Source: Candidatus Pantoea gossypiicola (GTDB lineage: Bacteria > Pseudomonadota > Gammaproteobacteria > Enterobacterales > Enterobacteriaceae). Taken from it: DNA of 35,707 nt. The notes beneath the pieces are model-generated. The model did not search any database, was not told where the DNA came from, and saw nothing but the letters and a program-made list of their open reading frames with translations. The position numbers were made by a program, and so were the translations under genes. The DNA lies in contig NZ_VWVM01000027.1 of the NCBI RefSeq assembly GCF_008632075.1, forward strand, positions 1-35,707. The letters are read 5' to 3'. Shown here piece by piece: positions 1-6,080 of the stretch; within the stretch, counting starts at the first letter, position 1; each line of letters starts with the position of its first letter.

Positions 1-127
1 AGTTTTTCGAGGGCGCTACGAACTTCTCCAACTGTGACATTCGTAGTTTTCCAGCGGCACAAAATTAATTCAGTCTGCTTTTCGTCAACTTCAAAGCGAA
101 GAGTCTGCTCTTCAAATATTTTTTTTA
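1..127. repeat. Terminal duplication from circular contig, left copy
   Basis: Bases 1-127 are identical to 35581-35707. The length of exactly 127 matches a common assembler k-mer, and a gene reads in frame across the junction, so this is a circular molecule opened with an overlap rather than a biological terminal repeat. Confidence 0.93.
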
Positions 128-395
128 GCTTAGATAGATTGTTGACAAGAATGTTATTGCGCTGACGGCGTTTACAGAGAACCCGTGCCTTGCTTTTCTC
201 AGCTCGCTTGCTTAACAACAGATGAAAATCCACTTCATCGCTAAGTTTTTCTAACAAAGTCATCATCATATCTGCTCTTGGATAACGATCACCACGGCAA
301 TAAGCAGATAATGTGGTGGCATTGACACCCAGTTTTCTCGCCGCAGATGCTATTGATCTTTCGCTTTCAACCCATTGCTGGAGACTGATCTTCAT
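1..395 (-). CDS. HTH early regulator (Cro/activator-like), 5' part of gene crossing the contig junction
   Basis: Reads leftward from ATG at 395 and runs off the window start; joining base 1 to 35580 continues the frame to a TGA at 35487-35489, giving 162 aa. Residues 1-60 form a helix-turn-helix (SIASAARKLGVNATTLSAYC is the HTH core); the rest is basic and helical (SKARVLCKRRQRNN) and ends in LRALAS. It is the first gene of the leftward early operon, divergent from the CI-like repressor, with repressor operators between them. Its place suggests a Cro- or CII-like function. A TTGACA -35 element on the minus strand (450-455) lies inside an operator, so the gene is probably repressed in the lysogen. 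The fold is clear; the exact role is not. Confidence 0.8.
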   Translation of the reverse strand, partial: MKISLQQWVESERSIASAARKLGVNATTLSAYCRGDRYPRADMMMTLLEKLSDEVDFHLLLSKRAEKSKARVLCKRRQRNNILVNNLSKLKKIFEEQTLRFEVDEKQTELILCRWKTTNVTVGEVRSALEK

Positions 396-551
396 AACCA
401 CACCTCGAATTAACAACACATAACGAAGTTACAGAAAATTCATATTGTGTGTCAACTCAAATTGAAGTAGTTAATTCAATTTGTAGCGGTTTTTTTTCAC
501 AGCTAGGATAAAATTTGCCACCCAAAATGCGAACATTTCACGGTTAACTAA
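396..551. promoter_or_regulatory. Immunity-region operators and divergent promoters
   Basis: Two adjacent copies of an 18-bp motif close to TTAATTCAAATTGAAGCG lie at 452-469 and 471-488. Together they also make a perfect inverted repeat, CAAATTGAA/TTCAATTTG, at 458-483. A partial copy (TTAATTCGA, minus strand) ends near 413. The leftward promoter has TTGACA at 450-455, overlapping the first copy. The rightward repressor promoter can be read as TTGTAG (481-486), 17 bp, TAGGAT (504-509), with its -35 inside the second copy. A repressor bound here would touch both promoters. Three further copies occur at 29720-29789. Confidence 0.75.
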
Positions 552-1187
552 ATGACAATCCAAACGCCAGAAATCATAGGGAAAAGAATTAAAGCGGCGA
601 GACAACAAAAGGGCATAACAATCAAAGATTTATCTTTGTTAGTTAATTTGGCTCCATCCTCTATCCAGAACTATGAATCGGGGATCCGCCAACCTTCGCT
701 TGACACACTCAAAGTTCTTGCAAAAGCTTTAGAGTGCTCTGCCGTTTGGCTTAGCACTCTTTCTGACATAAATGAGGGTGCTGAAAATTACTGCTACAGC
801 CTGATAAATCCAGTTGTACCCGGCAGACCGCCATTAGAGGTTGATTCGGTGATGTTTTCTGCAAAGCACATCGAAGCTCACGGGGCCTCTCCTGCTCTGA
901 CAAAATTAATTAAGGTTACAGATGATTACTTATTTCCCGATATTAGAGAAGGGGATGAAGTTTTAGTTAATACCGGCGATAAAAATATATCAGTCAAGGC
1001 TGATTTTTTTTGTTTCTCCGATGCTGCCCAGAAACCAATAGTTAGATGGGCACGCAGAGATATAGGACAAGAAGGTTTTCATGTTTATTCGAATAACAAT
1101 ACTCACTCTCCCGAAGTATTTATTTCAGATAATACATGTACAGTTTTCATAATCGGAAAAGTAATCAGTCTTGTCAGATGGGTATAA
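552..1187 (+). CDS. CI-like phage repressor (HTH + degenerate S24 domain)
   Basis: A 211-aa protein: HTH_3/XRE domain at about residues 8-65 (IGKRIKAARQQKGITIKDLS then APSSIQNYESGIRQPS) and a LexA/CI C-terminal fold at about 95-211. In active S24 peptidases the first motif reads roughly GDSMEP and a lysine follows in a VKR-type motif. Here the aligned segment is VTDDYLFPDIREGDEVLV, with tyrosine where serine is expected, and the later motif is PIVRWARR, with arginine or tryptophan instead of lysine. The C-terminal domain probably still dimerises but is unlikely to cleave itself with RecA. No good Shine-Dalgarno precedes the ATG, so translation may be weak. It should bind the 18-bp operators at 452-488 and 29720-29789. 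The alignment was made by eye. Confidence 0.85.
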   Translation: MTIQTPEIIGKRIKAARQQKGITIKDLSLLVNLAPSSIQNYESGIRQPSLDTLKVLAKALECSAVWLSTLSDINEGAENYCYSLINPVVPGRPPLEVDSVMFSAKHIEAHGASPALTKLIKVTDDYLFPDIREGDEVLVNTGDKNISVKADFFCFSDAAQKPIVRWARRDIGQEGFHVYSNNNTHSPEVFISDNTCTVFIIGKVISLVRWV

Positions 1188-1215
1188 GTAATGAGTTTGC
1201 TCCTCAAGGGTGAAG

Positions 1216-1230
1216 CATATCACCGATATG
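1216..1230. promoter_or_regulatory. Small palindrome before the 1251 gene
   Basis: CATATC-ACC-GATATG is a perfect 6-bp inverted repeat in the short gap between the repressor stop and the next gene. It could be an operator or a weak mRNA hairpin; no partner protein can be named. Confidence 0.25.
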
Positions 1231-1250
1231 TAATCTCTATGAGGTGGAAA

Positions 1251-1613
1251 ATGGAAGAAAACCTTTATCAGGTTATCGTTAATATCGATGCAATCGAAGC
1301 CTACTGTGATGCACTAGATTGCTTTCTTAACGACGCTCATACTCTACAAAATTTACTACCATCAGCGTTTACCTTGACTGTGGTTCAACACGAAAAGATA
1401 GCCAGCCTCACGACAGCATATGAGGCTTTATCTTTGCTTGATGATGCAACTACCTTATCTTTTCTTCTCAAAATAGCCAACCTAAACGTAGCCATAAATG
1501 CGATTCTGAATCAGTACGCAGAAGACAAAAGTGATATTCATATCAATAGCTTAAGAAGCATTAATGCTGACATCCTCTCTTTTCTGAATGAGTTCAGGGA
1601 ATGCGTCGGATAG
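1251..1613 (+). CDS. Hypothetical all-helical protein co-oriented with the repressor
   Basis: A 120-aa protein with no family I recognise. The start is set at the ATG at 1251 (MEENLYQVIV) because GAGGTGG lies 4-10 bases upstream; in-frame starts further upstream (from 1191) lack a ribosome site. The sequence is leucine- and alanine-rich and predicted helical throughout, with two cysteines near residues 19 and 23, and no signal peptide or clear membrane helix. It follows the repressor on the same strand, so it is probably made in the lysogen. Genes in this place often do immunity support or superinfection exclusion, but nothing in this protein proves that. Confidence 0.65.
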   Translation: MEENLYQVIVNIDAIEAYCDALDCFLNDAHTLQNLLPSAFTLTVVQHEKIASLTTAYEALSLLDDATTLSFLLKIANLNVAINAILNQYAEDKSDIHINSLRSINADILSFLNEFRECVG

Positions 1614-1625
1614 TGTCCAGGCGAA

Positions 1626-1641
1626 GGGCGGGCAACCGCCC
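1626..1641 (+). terminator. Hairpin GGGCGG-GCAA-CCGCCC after the 1251 gene
   Basis: A perfect 6-bp GC stem capped by a GCAA tetraloop, followed by AATCTTTAATT. The U-tract is poor, so it is either a weak terminator of the repressor operon or an mRNA-stabilising hairpin. Confidence 0.5.
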
Positions 1642-1644
1642 AAT

Positions 1645-1721
1645 CTTTAATTAAATAATTATTTACTGGTTTTGCGAGGTGATGTAAACTCCCTCAAAAC
1701 GTTAATTCTTTAATTATTTAT
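1645..1721. repeat. AT-rich iterated sites A and B upstream of parA
   Basis: Two AT-only blocks: 1645-1665 (starts CTTTAATTAAATAATTATTT) and 1701-1720 (GTTAATTCTTTAATTATTTA). They consist of roughly 7-bp units such as CTTTAAT, TAAATAA and TTATTTA in both orientations. Between them lies an imperfect inverted repeat (GTTTTG... to ...CAAAAC, 1668-1700). The second block ends directly before the parA ribosome site AGGAGG. Being next to parA makes them candidates for the partition centromere and for autorepression by the RHH partner. Similar blocks recur at nine more places in the genome. Confidence 0.55.
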
Positions 1722-1736
1722 CAGGAGGGAATCTTA

Positions 1737-2408
1737 ATGACGCTATCCATAGCTCTAATTGGAGGCAAGGGCGGGGTGACTAAATCAACAATCGCCCGCG
1801 CACTTGGCGTTGCATATGCTGCGGCTGATTGGCGTGTGCTGGGTGCCGATTTAGAACTAGGCCAGGCCACTATCAGAAAATGGGCTAAGCGGCGTGAAGA
1901 AGCAGGTTTTTTACCATCTGTGCCCGTTCAGTCCTTCGGTGCAGTATCAATGGCCGCGAAAGAAGTTAAAAACGGTTCATGGGACATCGTCATTCTTGAC
2001 TGCCCGGCTTTCGCGTCAAAGTCGTCAATTGAAGTCGCAGAACTGGCTGACATGGTTGTACTGCCTACCCGCTTTTCTATTGATGATATGGAAAGTACCG
2101 CCGAAACGGCAAACTCACTGGTTGTAGCGGGCGTTCAACCAGAGAAAATAGCAATCGTGTTTTCAGGGGTAGCGGAAGCAAGATCCAGTGCAGAACGTGA
2201 GCGAGATAACGAAGACGCACGCGCATATTTCAGTACAACACCCTATTTTGTGATTGATGGCTACATCCCCCACCAGAAAGCCCTTAGCACAGCTCAGGAT
2301 GTGGGAAGAACTATTACCGAATGTCAGTACAAAGGGCCACGAGAGAAAGCAGATCGTGTGATCCAGGGCATCATTTCACGTTTCGAAAGCATTACAGAGG
2401 ACAAGTAA
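1737..2408 (+). CDS. parA: ParA-family partition ATPase (type Ib-like)
   Basis: A 223-aa Walker-type ATPase with a deviant Walker A box near residues 9-18 (GGKGGVTKST, including the signature lysine), a Walker A' region DLELGQATIRKW, and a Walker B strand WDIVILDCPA around residues 83-92. It has no N-terminal HTH, so it is the short ParF/delta type that leaves DNA binding to a small RHH partner. AGGAGG lies 9 bases before the ATG. The partner starts 2 bases after its stop. Its role is to distribute plasmid copies at cell division by ATP-dependent nucleoid binding. Regulation is probably through the AT-rich blocks just upstream. Confidence 0.93.
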   Translation: MTLSIALIGGKGGVTKSTIARALGVAYAAADWRVLGADLELGQATIRKWAKRREEAGFLPSVPVQSFGAVSMAAKEVKNGSWDIVILDCPAFASKSSIEVAELADMVVLPTRFSIDDMESTAETANSLVVAGVQPEKIAIVFSGVAEARSSAERERDNEDARAYFSTTPYFVIDGYIPHQKALSTAQDVGRTITECQYKGPREKADRVIQGIISRFESITEDK

Positions 2409-2410
2409 TC

Positions 2411-2641
2411 ATGGCATCACCTAAAAGACCACCACGCACTGCACCAACCATCGAACAAACAGCATCAGCAGTGCAGGCCACCAGCAGAGGGGCCAGAGAA
2501 TCGAAAGGCGGAAAAGCCATGAATTTCAATGTTGATCCTGAGTTTTTTACAGAATATAAATCGTTCGCATCAATGAACAACCTGTCTATGAAACAGCTAC
2601 TTGAAAATAGTTTCATGGAATACAAACGTAATCACAGTTGA
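2411..2641 (+). CDS. Small ribbon-helix-helix ParB/ParG/omega-like partition protein
   Basis: A 76-aa protein. The start at 2411 was chosen over an in-frame start 90 bases upstream because it directly follows parA and gives the usual family length. Residues 1-36 are a mobile basic tail (MASPKRPPRTAP...TSRGARESKGGK); residues 37-76 read as an RHH fold, with the beta strand MNFNV, helix A DPEFFTEYKSFASMNN and helix B SMKQLLENSFMEYK. ParG of TP228 has the same plan, with an arginine in the tail stimulating ParF ATPase (family knowledge). It should bind the centromere and repress parA. The AT-rich iterated sites are its most economical candidate target. The family call rests on size, fold pattern and gene order, not on a search. 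Confidence 0.75.
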   Translation: MASPKRPPRTAPTIEQTASAVQATSRGARESKGGKAMNFNVDPEFFTEYKSFASMNNLSMKQLLENSFMEYKRNHS

Positions 2642-2656
2642 TTGTGACCGGACACG
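2641..2656. repeat. 16-bp element ATTGTGACCGGACACG, copy 1
   Basis: Present here just after the parB-like stop and, inverted, at 29812-29827 before the 29847 gene. Its core GTGACCGGACAC is an imperfect palindrome. It may be an operator or a recombination scar. Confidence 0.5.
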
Positions 2657-2677
2657 AAGCCCACTAAGTGGGCTTTT
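2657..2677. terminator. Bidirectional terminator between parB-like and 2726 genes
   Basis: AAGCCCAC-TAA-GTGGGCTT stem of 8 bp followed by TTTTA on the plus strand. It separates the rightward par operon from the convergent leftward gene. Confidence 0.8.
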
Positions 2678-2725
2678 AGTTACGATATAAATAATATCCA
2701 AGTGTTTATGCAAGCATGTTGTTAA

Positions 2726-3220
2726 TCAATCGACCATACCTAATTTGCACTTTATCTTTGGTGATTCATCCTCTCCTAAAATTTGGGACTGTACCGTAAT
2801 TTTTCCGCTTTTCCATACGGAAATATAGATATGTCCCTTAGGCATTGAAAAGGTGAAAGTTTCACCTATTGCAATGAAGTCTTTATCAGAGAAAAAATCG
2901 TCTTCGTTCGTGACCTCTGGAATTAAAGAGGTCAACTCACCATTATAAATAGATTCGGGTTTATTTATTAATAGGGTTCCATTGAATTTTGTATTCAAGT
3001 CATATCCCACATGATTTAAAACGATTGTTCCATCGAAAGAATTTTTAGGGCATATAATCGAAAAAGCGCTAGACAAATTACCGTCCTTACGTGCTGCACT
3101 ATCGATTAAGTTGACGATGGTAGTTGATAATTCTTTTTGTTCTTTATTTGTGGCTGAATGGGAAAATATAGATACTGTCGATAGCGAAAAAAGTAATATA
3201 AGTTTATATAGTCCGTTCAC
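2726..3220 (-). CDS. Secreted hypothetical protein, possible lysogenic-conversion gene
   Basis: A 164-aa protein starting at GTG with AGGA 7 bases upstream. Residues 1-22 form a signal peptide (K6, hydrophobic LILLFSLSTVSIF, cleavage about SHSA/TNKE), so the mature part should be periplasmic or secreted. Two cysteines (ICPKN and IKCKL) could form a disulfide. The body alternates short beta-like segments (FTFSMPKGHIYISVW, KITVQSQIL). The gene is more AT-rich than the tail genes, stands alone, is flanked by terminators on both sides and is unrelated in function to its neighbours: the usual profile of a moron. No family was recognised. Confidence 0.7.
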   Translation of the reverse strand: MNGLYKLILLFSLSTVSIFSHSATNKEQKELSTTIVNLIDSAARKDGNLSSAFSIICPKNSFDGTIVLNHVGYDLNTKFNGTLLINKPESIYNGELTSLIPEVTNEDDFFSDKDFIAIGETFTFSMPKGHIYISVWKSGKITVQSQILGEDESPKIKCKLGMVD

Positions 3221-3320
3221 AATCGTTCCTTTTATCTTGTAATAAGCTTATTAGCCCGGTAAAGATAAGCATATTGTTATCAACAAAAGGTCTACGAACC
3301 GCAAATTTATTTGAAGCAGC

Positions 3321-3345
3321 AAAAGCCCGCAATTAGCGGGCTTTT
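3321..3345 (-). terminator. Terminator after the SOS-box gene
   Basis: AAAAGCCCGC-AATTA-GCGGGCTTTT, a perfect 10-bp stem with T-runs on both strands. The TAA stop of the 3346-3600 gene lies in its A/T flank, so the gene is a single-gene transcription unit. Confidence 0.85.
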
Positions 3346-3600
3346 TTATGTCAGCTCAAAATCGTCATCGAACAGGTGCGCGGTTATGGCGACTCTGTCA
3401 GCAGTGAGCGTGTACCTTATTCCCTCAGCAAGTGAGACAGGGCGATCAAACTCCAGCATGAAACAGTAATCGTACGTGCGGCCAAACCAGTAGCCGCCGC
3501 CACTCTCTCGGCTACGCTGAAAAAACACCCAACCCCCAGGCTGGTAACTCTCCAGCCGTTCGCCCCTGTAAACCACCTGATAATTGACGTCGCGTCCCAT
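3346..3600 (-). CDS. SOS-regulated 84-aa protein, candidate antirepressor
   Basis: An 84-aa protein starting at ATG with GGGG 4-7 bases upstream. It has an aromatic and glycine-rich middle (GGWVFFQRSR, GGGYWFGRTYDYCFMLEF) and an acidic tail (HLFDDDFELT). It has no signal peptide or membrane helix and no family I recognise. A LexA box lies only 20 bases before the start codon and a terminator directly follows the stop, so it is a monocistronic SOS gene. Because the phage repressor looks unable to cleave itself, an SOS-made antirepressor (as Tum in coliphage 186 or Ant in Gifsy-type phages) is the most useful hypothesis. A damage-induced toxin or growth inhibitor is the main alternative. Confidence 0.7.
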   Translation of the reverse strand: MGRDVNYQVVYRGERLESYQPGGWVFFQRSRESGGGYWFGRTYDYCFMLEFDRPVSLAEGIRYTLTADRVAITAHLFDDDFELT

Positions 3601-3619
3601 GATTCCCCTGTTTAAAAAA

Positions 3620-3639
3620 TACTGTGTATTTAAACAGTA
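3620..3639 (-). promoter_or_regulatory. LexA (SOS) box
   Basis: The plus-strand sequence TACTGTGTATTTAAACAGTA fits the CTGT-N8-ACAG core exactly and keeps the extended TACTGT...ACAGTA ends of the enterobacterial consensus. It lies 20-39 bases upstream of the ATG at 3600, where it would cover the promoter. No second box of this quality was found in the other promoter regions I checked. Confidence 0.9.
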
Positions 3640-3685
3640 TTACTGAAAAGGGAAAGCGGTCAAGTGGGGGCTTGCCGGACATAAA

Positions 3686-3708
3686 AAAGCCTGCTAATCG
3701 CGGGCTTT
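3686..3708 (-). terminator. Terminator after antitoxin gene
   Basis: On the minus strand AAAGCCCGC-GATTA-GCAGGCTTT with one G-U pair, followed by TTTTAT. It ends the toxin-antitoxin transcript just past the antitoxin stop at 3715. Confidence 0.8.
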
Positions 3709-3714
3709 GCTGGC

Positions 3715-3993
3715 TTAAAAATAGAGCATCGCAGACTCGACTCCGCACGCTTTGGCGTAGCGGGCGACCGTGTCGACACTGGCCGACGTTATATTTTTTT
3801 CCATCCGGGACACAGTAGGCGGCTTAACCCCCATGCGCTCGGCGACTTGTGCGCTCGTCAGTCCGGCATGTTTGCGCCACTCCAGCAAAAGCGCCTGTAG
3901 GCGCTCTTTCCGTTCTTCGGCTTCGTATGCGGCGCGATATTTATCATCGCGCATCATTTCGGCATGGATCTCTTTATGTGTTCTGTACTTCAC
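3715..3993 (-). CDS. higA: XRE-family antitoxin (HigA-like)
   Basis: A 92-aa protein starting at GTG with AGGA about 9 bases upstream, overlapping the end of the toxin gene by 20 bp, which implies coupled translation. The N-terminal 35 residues are charged and helical (KEIHAEMMRDDKYRAAYEAE) and probably wrap the toxin; residues 38-92 are a Cro/CI HTH (GLTSAQVAERMGVKPPTVSR). Its roles are to neutralise the HigB-like toxin and autorepress the operon, probably at the palindrome at 4330-4343. The order toxin-then-antitoxin is that of higBA-type modules. Confidence 0.85.
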   Translation of the reverse strand: MKYRTHKEIHAEMMRDDKYRAAYEAEERKERLQALLLEWRKHAGLTSAQVAERMGVKPPTVSRMEKNITSASVDTVARYAKACGVESAMLYF

Positions 3994-4303
3994 GTTTCAT
4001 TTCCTCCAGTCGCTGCCAGGCTGTTTCGATTTCGGCGGGGGGCGTTTTCGGCGACTTTTTAATGAAAATCCTCAGCATATAGATTTTTTGGCCCGCCTGA
4101 TAAACCCACAGCCCCCGCGATATATCTCCGCCCATTGTTCGCACTTCGAAAAGACCACCGCCTAACGACTTCGTGTGCGGCTCCCGTAACAGTCGGGGAT
4201 CGGCTTCCAGTTTTGTGACCAGCTTGTCGAACTTCACGCGGATGGCCACGGGCAAACTTTTTAACTCTGCTTCCGCTTCGTCGTGGTAAATAACATCAAA
4301 CAA
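3974..4303 (-). CDS. higB: RelE/HigB-like toxin (phage Gp49-like family)
   Basis: A 109-aa protein starting at TTG (MFDVIYHDEAEAELKSLP) with GGAGG about 8 bases upstream; no better ATG is available. The family core is seen: helices in AEAELKSLPVAIRVKFDKLV, then strands GLFEVRTMGGDISRGLWVY and KIYMLRIFIKKSPKTPPAEI ending in a helix of E/R residues. R55 in FEVR and the basic KKSPKTP loop match positions used for ribosome-dependent mRNA cleavage in the superfamily. It is the probable addiction toxin of the plasmid and is co-transcribed with the antitoxin. Confidence 0.85.
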   Translation of the reverse strand: MFDVIYHDEAEAELKSLPVAIRVKFDKLVTKLEADPRLLREPHTKSLGGGLFEVRTMGGDISRGLWVYQAGQKIYMLRIFIKKSPKTPPAEIETAWQRLEEMKREVQNT

Positions 4304-4329
4304 TTGGCGTCCCTCCCTGAAACGAACAT

Positions 4330-4343
4330 TAGCCTAAAGGCTA
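4330..4343. promoter_or_regulatory. Palindromic operator of the toxin-antitoxin operon
   Basis: TAGCCT-AA-AGGCTA is a perfect inverted repeat 27 bases upstream of the toxin TTG, next to a minus-strand TATGAT (about 4342-4347) that could serve as -10. A further half-site (AAGGGCTA) lies at 4353-4360. This is the usual placement for antitoxin-mediated autoregulation. Confidence 0.6.
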
Positions 4344-4797
4344 TCATAGCGCAAGGGCTAATATTCATTCAGTACGTACTCTATTTAACATATTGTATGT
4401 AACGCGCATCACCCGACCGGCACTCGCAGCCGGAATGCTTCCAACACGGTAAAAGGATCGATTATCCTGGTCGGAAACAGCCCTGTTTTATGTTGCTGAT
4501 TTGTTAATGCGAGCAAGATTCATATTTGGCGTCGATTTTTTATCGAAGTGCGTGTTTTGGTCAGTTTGGGGTATTATTCTCAGCGGAACGAAAACTCACG
4601 TTATTTATTTCAGAAAGTTCTATTCTGAATCTCAAAAGGCACATTTTCTAATATAGGGATGCTGGGGCGATATTTCCGACCAGATGCGGCAGTTCTGCTG
4701 CTTGTGTCCCGGCTCCTTTTTAGCCCTTTCCTTTGCTAAGCCATACGGCCTTACAGGCGACTAATTTGCTTATCTAAGCCCTTTGCCCCGGTGAGCG

Positions 4798-4816
4798 GGC
4801 GAAACGGCGCGTAGCG
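4798..4816 (+). repeat. oriV direct repeat 1
   Basis: GGCGAAACGGCGCGTAGCG; the near copy GGCGAACGGCGCGATAGCG starts 48 bp further on at 4846. They differ by two single-base indels. Possible initiator-binding repeats. Confidence 0.55.
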
Positions 4817-4845
4817 ACGTTACGTGCGTGATTTCCGGGGTCTTA

Positions 4846-4864
4846 GGCGAACGGCGCGATAGCG
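4846..4864 (+). repeat. oriV direct repeat 2
   Basis: GGCGAACGGCGCGATAGCG, the second copy of the repeat at 4798-4816. The centre-to-centre distance of 48 bp is between four and five helical turns. Confidence 0.55.
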
Positions 4865-4958
4865 GTGTTGGCCTTAGAGGCTTAGTTACACCATTCCCAT
4901 TGCCCCATGTGGAACATGGGGTGCTATTTCATAGGCGCTTGCGCCGCAGGCTGTTCAG

Positions 4959-4967
4959 TTATCCACT
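4959..4967 (+). promoter_or_regulatory. DnaA box-like site
   Basis: TTATCCACT differs from the strong DnaA box TTATCCACA at the last base. A single DnaA box is also typical of the R1/IncFII oriR (family knowledge). Confidence 0.55.
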
Positions 4968-4999
4968 TACTAAAGGGGATAACAGTAATGTTTTTAATA

Positions 5000-5037
5000 T
5001 TGGTTTCTCTTTTAAGTTTTTTTAAAAGAGAAACCAA
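5000..5037. repeat. 16-bp perfect inverted repeat in the origin region
   Basis: TTGGTTTCTCTTTTAA pairs perfectly with TTAAAAGAGAAACCAA around a 6-base loop (GTTTTT). It lies 33 bp past the DnaA-like box, so it may be a single-strand initiation or replication-fork element. It can also act as a terminator of transcripts entering the origin. Confidence 0.6.
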
Positions 5038-5384
5038 CAGAGTATTTGCACGGCTTCGCTTGCACTTGCATGTAACTTACGCACAGGGAATACCTGGCTT
5101 ATGCGCGGAGAAGAAAAATGCATAGCCAAAAATATTGATGTAGAACGAGCAGCCGGCGGTGCTGGCCAGCTGCTGCAGTTGGATTCCGGCAACTCTATGA
5201 ACCCATATTTTTTAGTAGCTTAGGTTGTTTAGGGTGAGCAAGAAGATAGTGAAAAAATTTGAATTATGACTGTGGCGCTTGGGGGGCTACCTCTGGCAGC
5301 TCTGCCGCCAGATTGCGGTTAAAATGATACCAGCTAGCAAAGGGCGTGCGGAATCACCGCCAGCTAAGGCGGTAGGTGAGGCTA

Positions 5385-6080
5385 TCAGGCAAGGGTTGGA
5401 GGAGAGTAATAATCTAACTTGCGTTGGCGGGCGGTTTCACGCTTTGCTTTCATCCGGGCTAACCCGGCTTCAGCTTTACGCTTCCAGTTTGCCACCCGGA
5501 TCGAGATCAGACGAGCGTCCCATGAGGCAATGACTTCTTCTGGCGGGGCTTCCAGTAAACGCGCACGTTCTCTGTAAACTTGCTTAAGCGGTATGCCCAG
5601 TGCAGCAAAAAAATCTTCTGTCACCTCAATATTTTTACAGGCACAGCGTGCATCGTAAGGATTAAAAGGGGCTTTTTCGGTAATGATCAGATTAAGCCAT
5701 TGAAGGCGATCGCAACCCCGGCTTGCTCTTGAAGTCTGCTTACGACCCGTATCACTACGTGTTATGAGTCCAGCCCGTTCGGCCAGCGTTTCAAGATTGT
5801 GTCTGGTCTGCCAATCCCGCAAATCGAGATCGTCCAGAATAGCTAAGGCCAACTCACAAAGCGCATCCAGCCCAAACTGGTTTGCCTCATTGACCCAATA
5901 GCGTGACAGCCTGATTCTGCGTCGAAATTCATTTCTGATTTTCTGACGACCGGCAGTTGTTGCGAGTGTGCGTATCCACCGGCTCAGAAAGCGGCGGCGT
6001 TTGCGCGAAGCAACGTTATAGCAGGGGGTTTGCTTTGGTATGCCCGCAGGAGAGCATGAAAGTTTTAGGCTATCAGACAT
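5385..6080 (-). CDS. repA: RepA replication initiator (IncFII_RepA family)
   Basis: A 231-aa basic protein. The central part follows the IncFII RepA pattern: LCELALAILDDLDLRDWQT, then TLAERAGLITRSDTGRK, SRASRGCDRLQWLNLI, and FNPYDAR...NIEVTEDFFAALGI, matching the family's ...LA.ECGLAT...SRA.RAL.FL..LGLI...DP..G..IP.DI.FT..LFAAL... blocks. The C-terminal third is rich in K/R (NWKRKAEAGLARMKAKRETA). It should open and load replication at oriV downstream of the gene. At 231 aa it is shorter than R1 RepA (about 285). AGGAGG lies 2 bases before ATG, inside a stem-loop, and a leader ORF overlaps the start. A new incompatibility type is possible because overall similarity appears distant. Confidence 0.85.
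   Translation of the reverse strand: MSDSLKLSCSPAGIPKQTPCYNVASRKRRRFLSRWIRTLATTAGRQKIRNEFRRRIRLSRYWVNEANQFGLDALCELALAILDDLDLRDWQTRHNLETLAERAGLITRSDTGRKQTSRASRGCDRLQWLNLIITEKAPFNPYDARCACKNIEVTEDFFAALGIPLKQVYRERARLLEAPPEEVIASWDARLISIRVANWKRKAEAGLARMKAKRETARQRKLDYYSPPTLA

Larger units (their letters stand above)
4381..5384. other. Gene-free origin region (oriV and CIS-like segment) downstream of repA
   Basis: About 1 kb without a credible gene, between the toxin promoter and the repA stop. In IncFII-type replicons repA is followed by a cis element and then oriV; the order here is the same. Contents: direct repeats at 4798-4816 and 4846-4864, a one-mismatch DnaA box at 4959-4967, a 16-bp perfect hairpin at 5000-5037, a small hairpin (CTGGC..GCCAG) near 5295-5318 just past repA, and AT-rich runs near 4560-4660. 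The short plus-strand ORFs here have no ribosome sites or family likeness. Confidence 0.65.

Noticed and set aside
1..127. Biological direct terminal repeat of a linear virion genome
   Set aside because: The exact k-mer-sized length and the in-frame gene across the join favour an assembly overlap.
4828..5533. Small plus-strand ORFs in the origin region
   Set aside because: No ribosome sites, unusual composition, overlap with oriV repeats and with the repA end; treated as non-coding.
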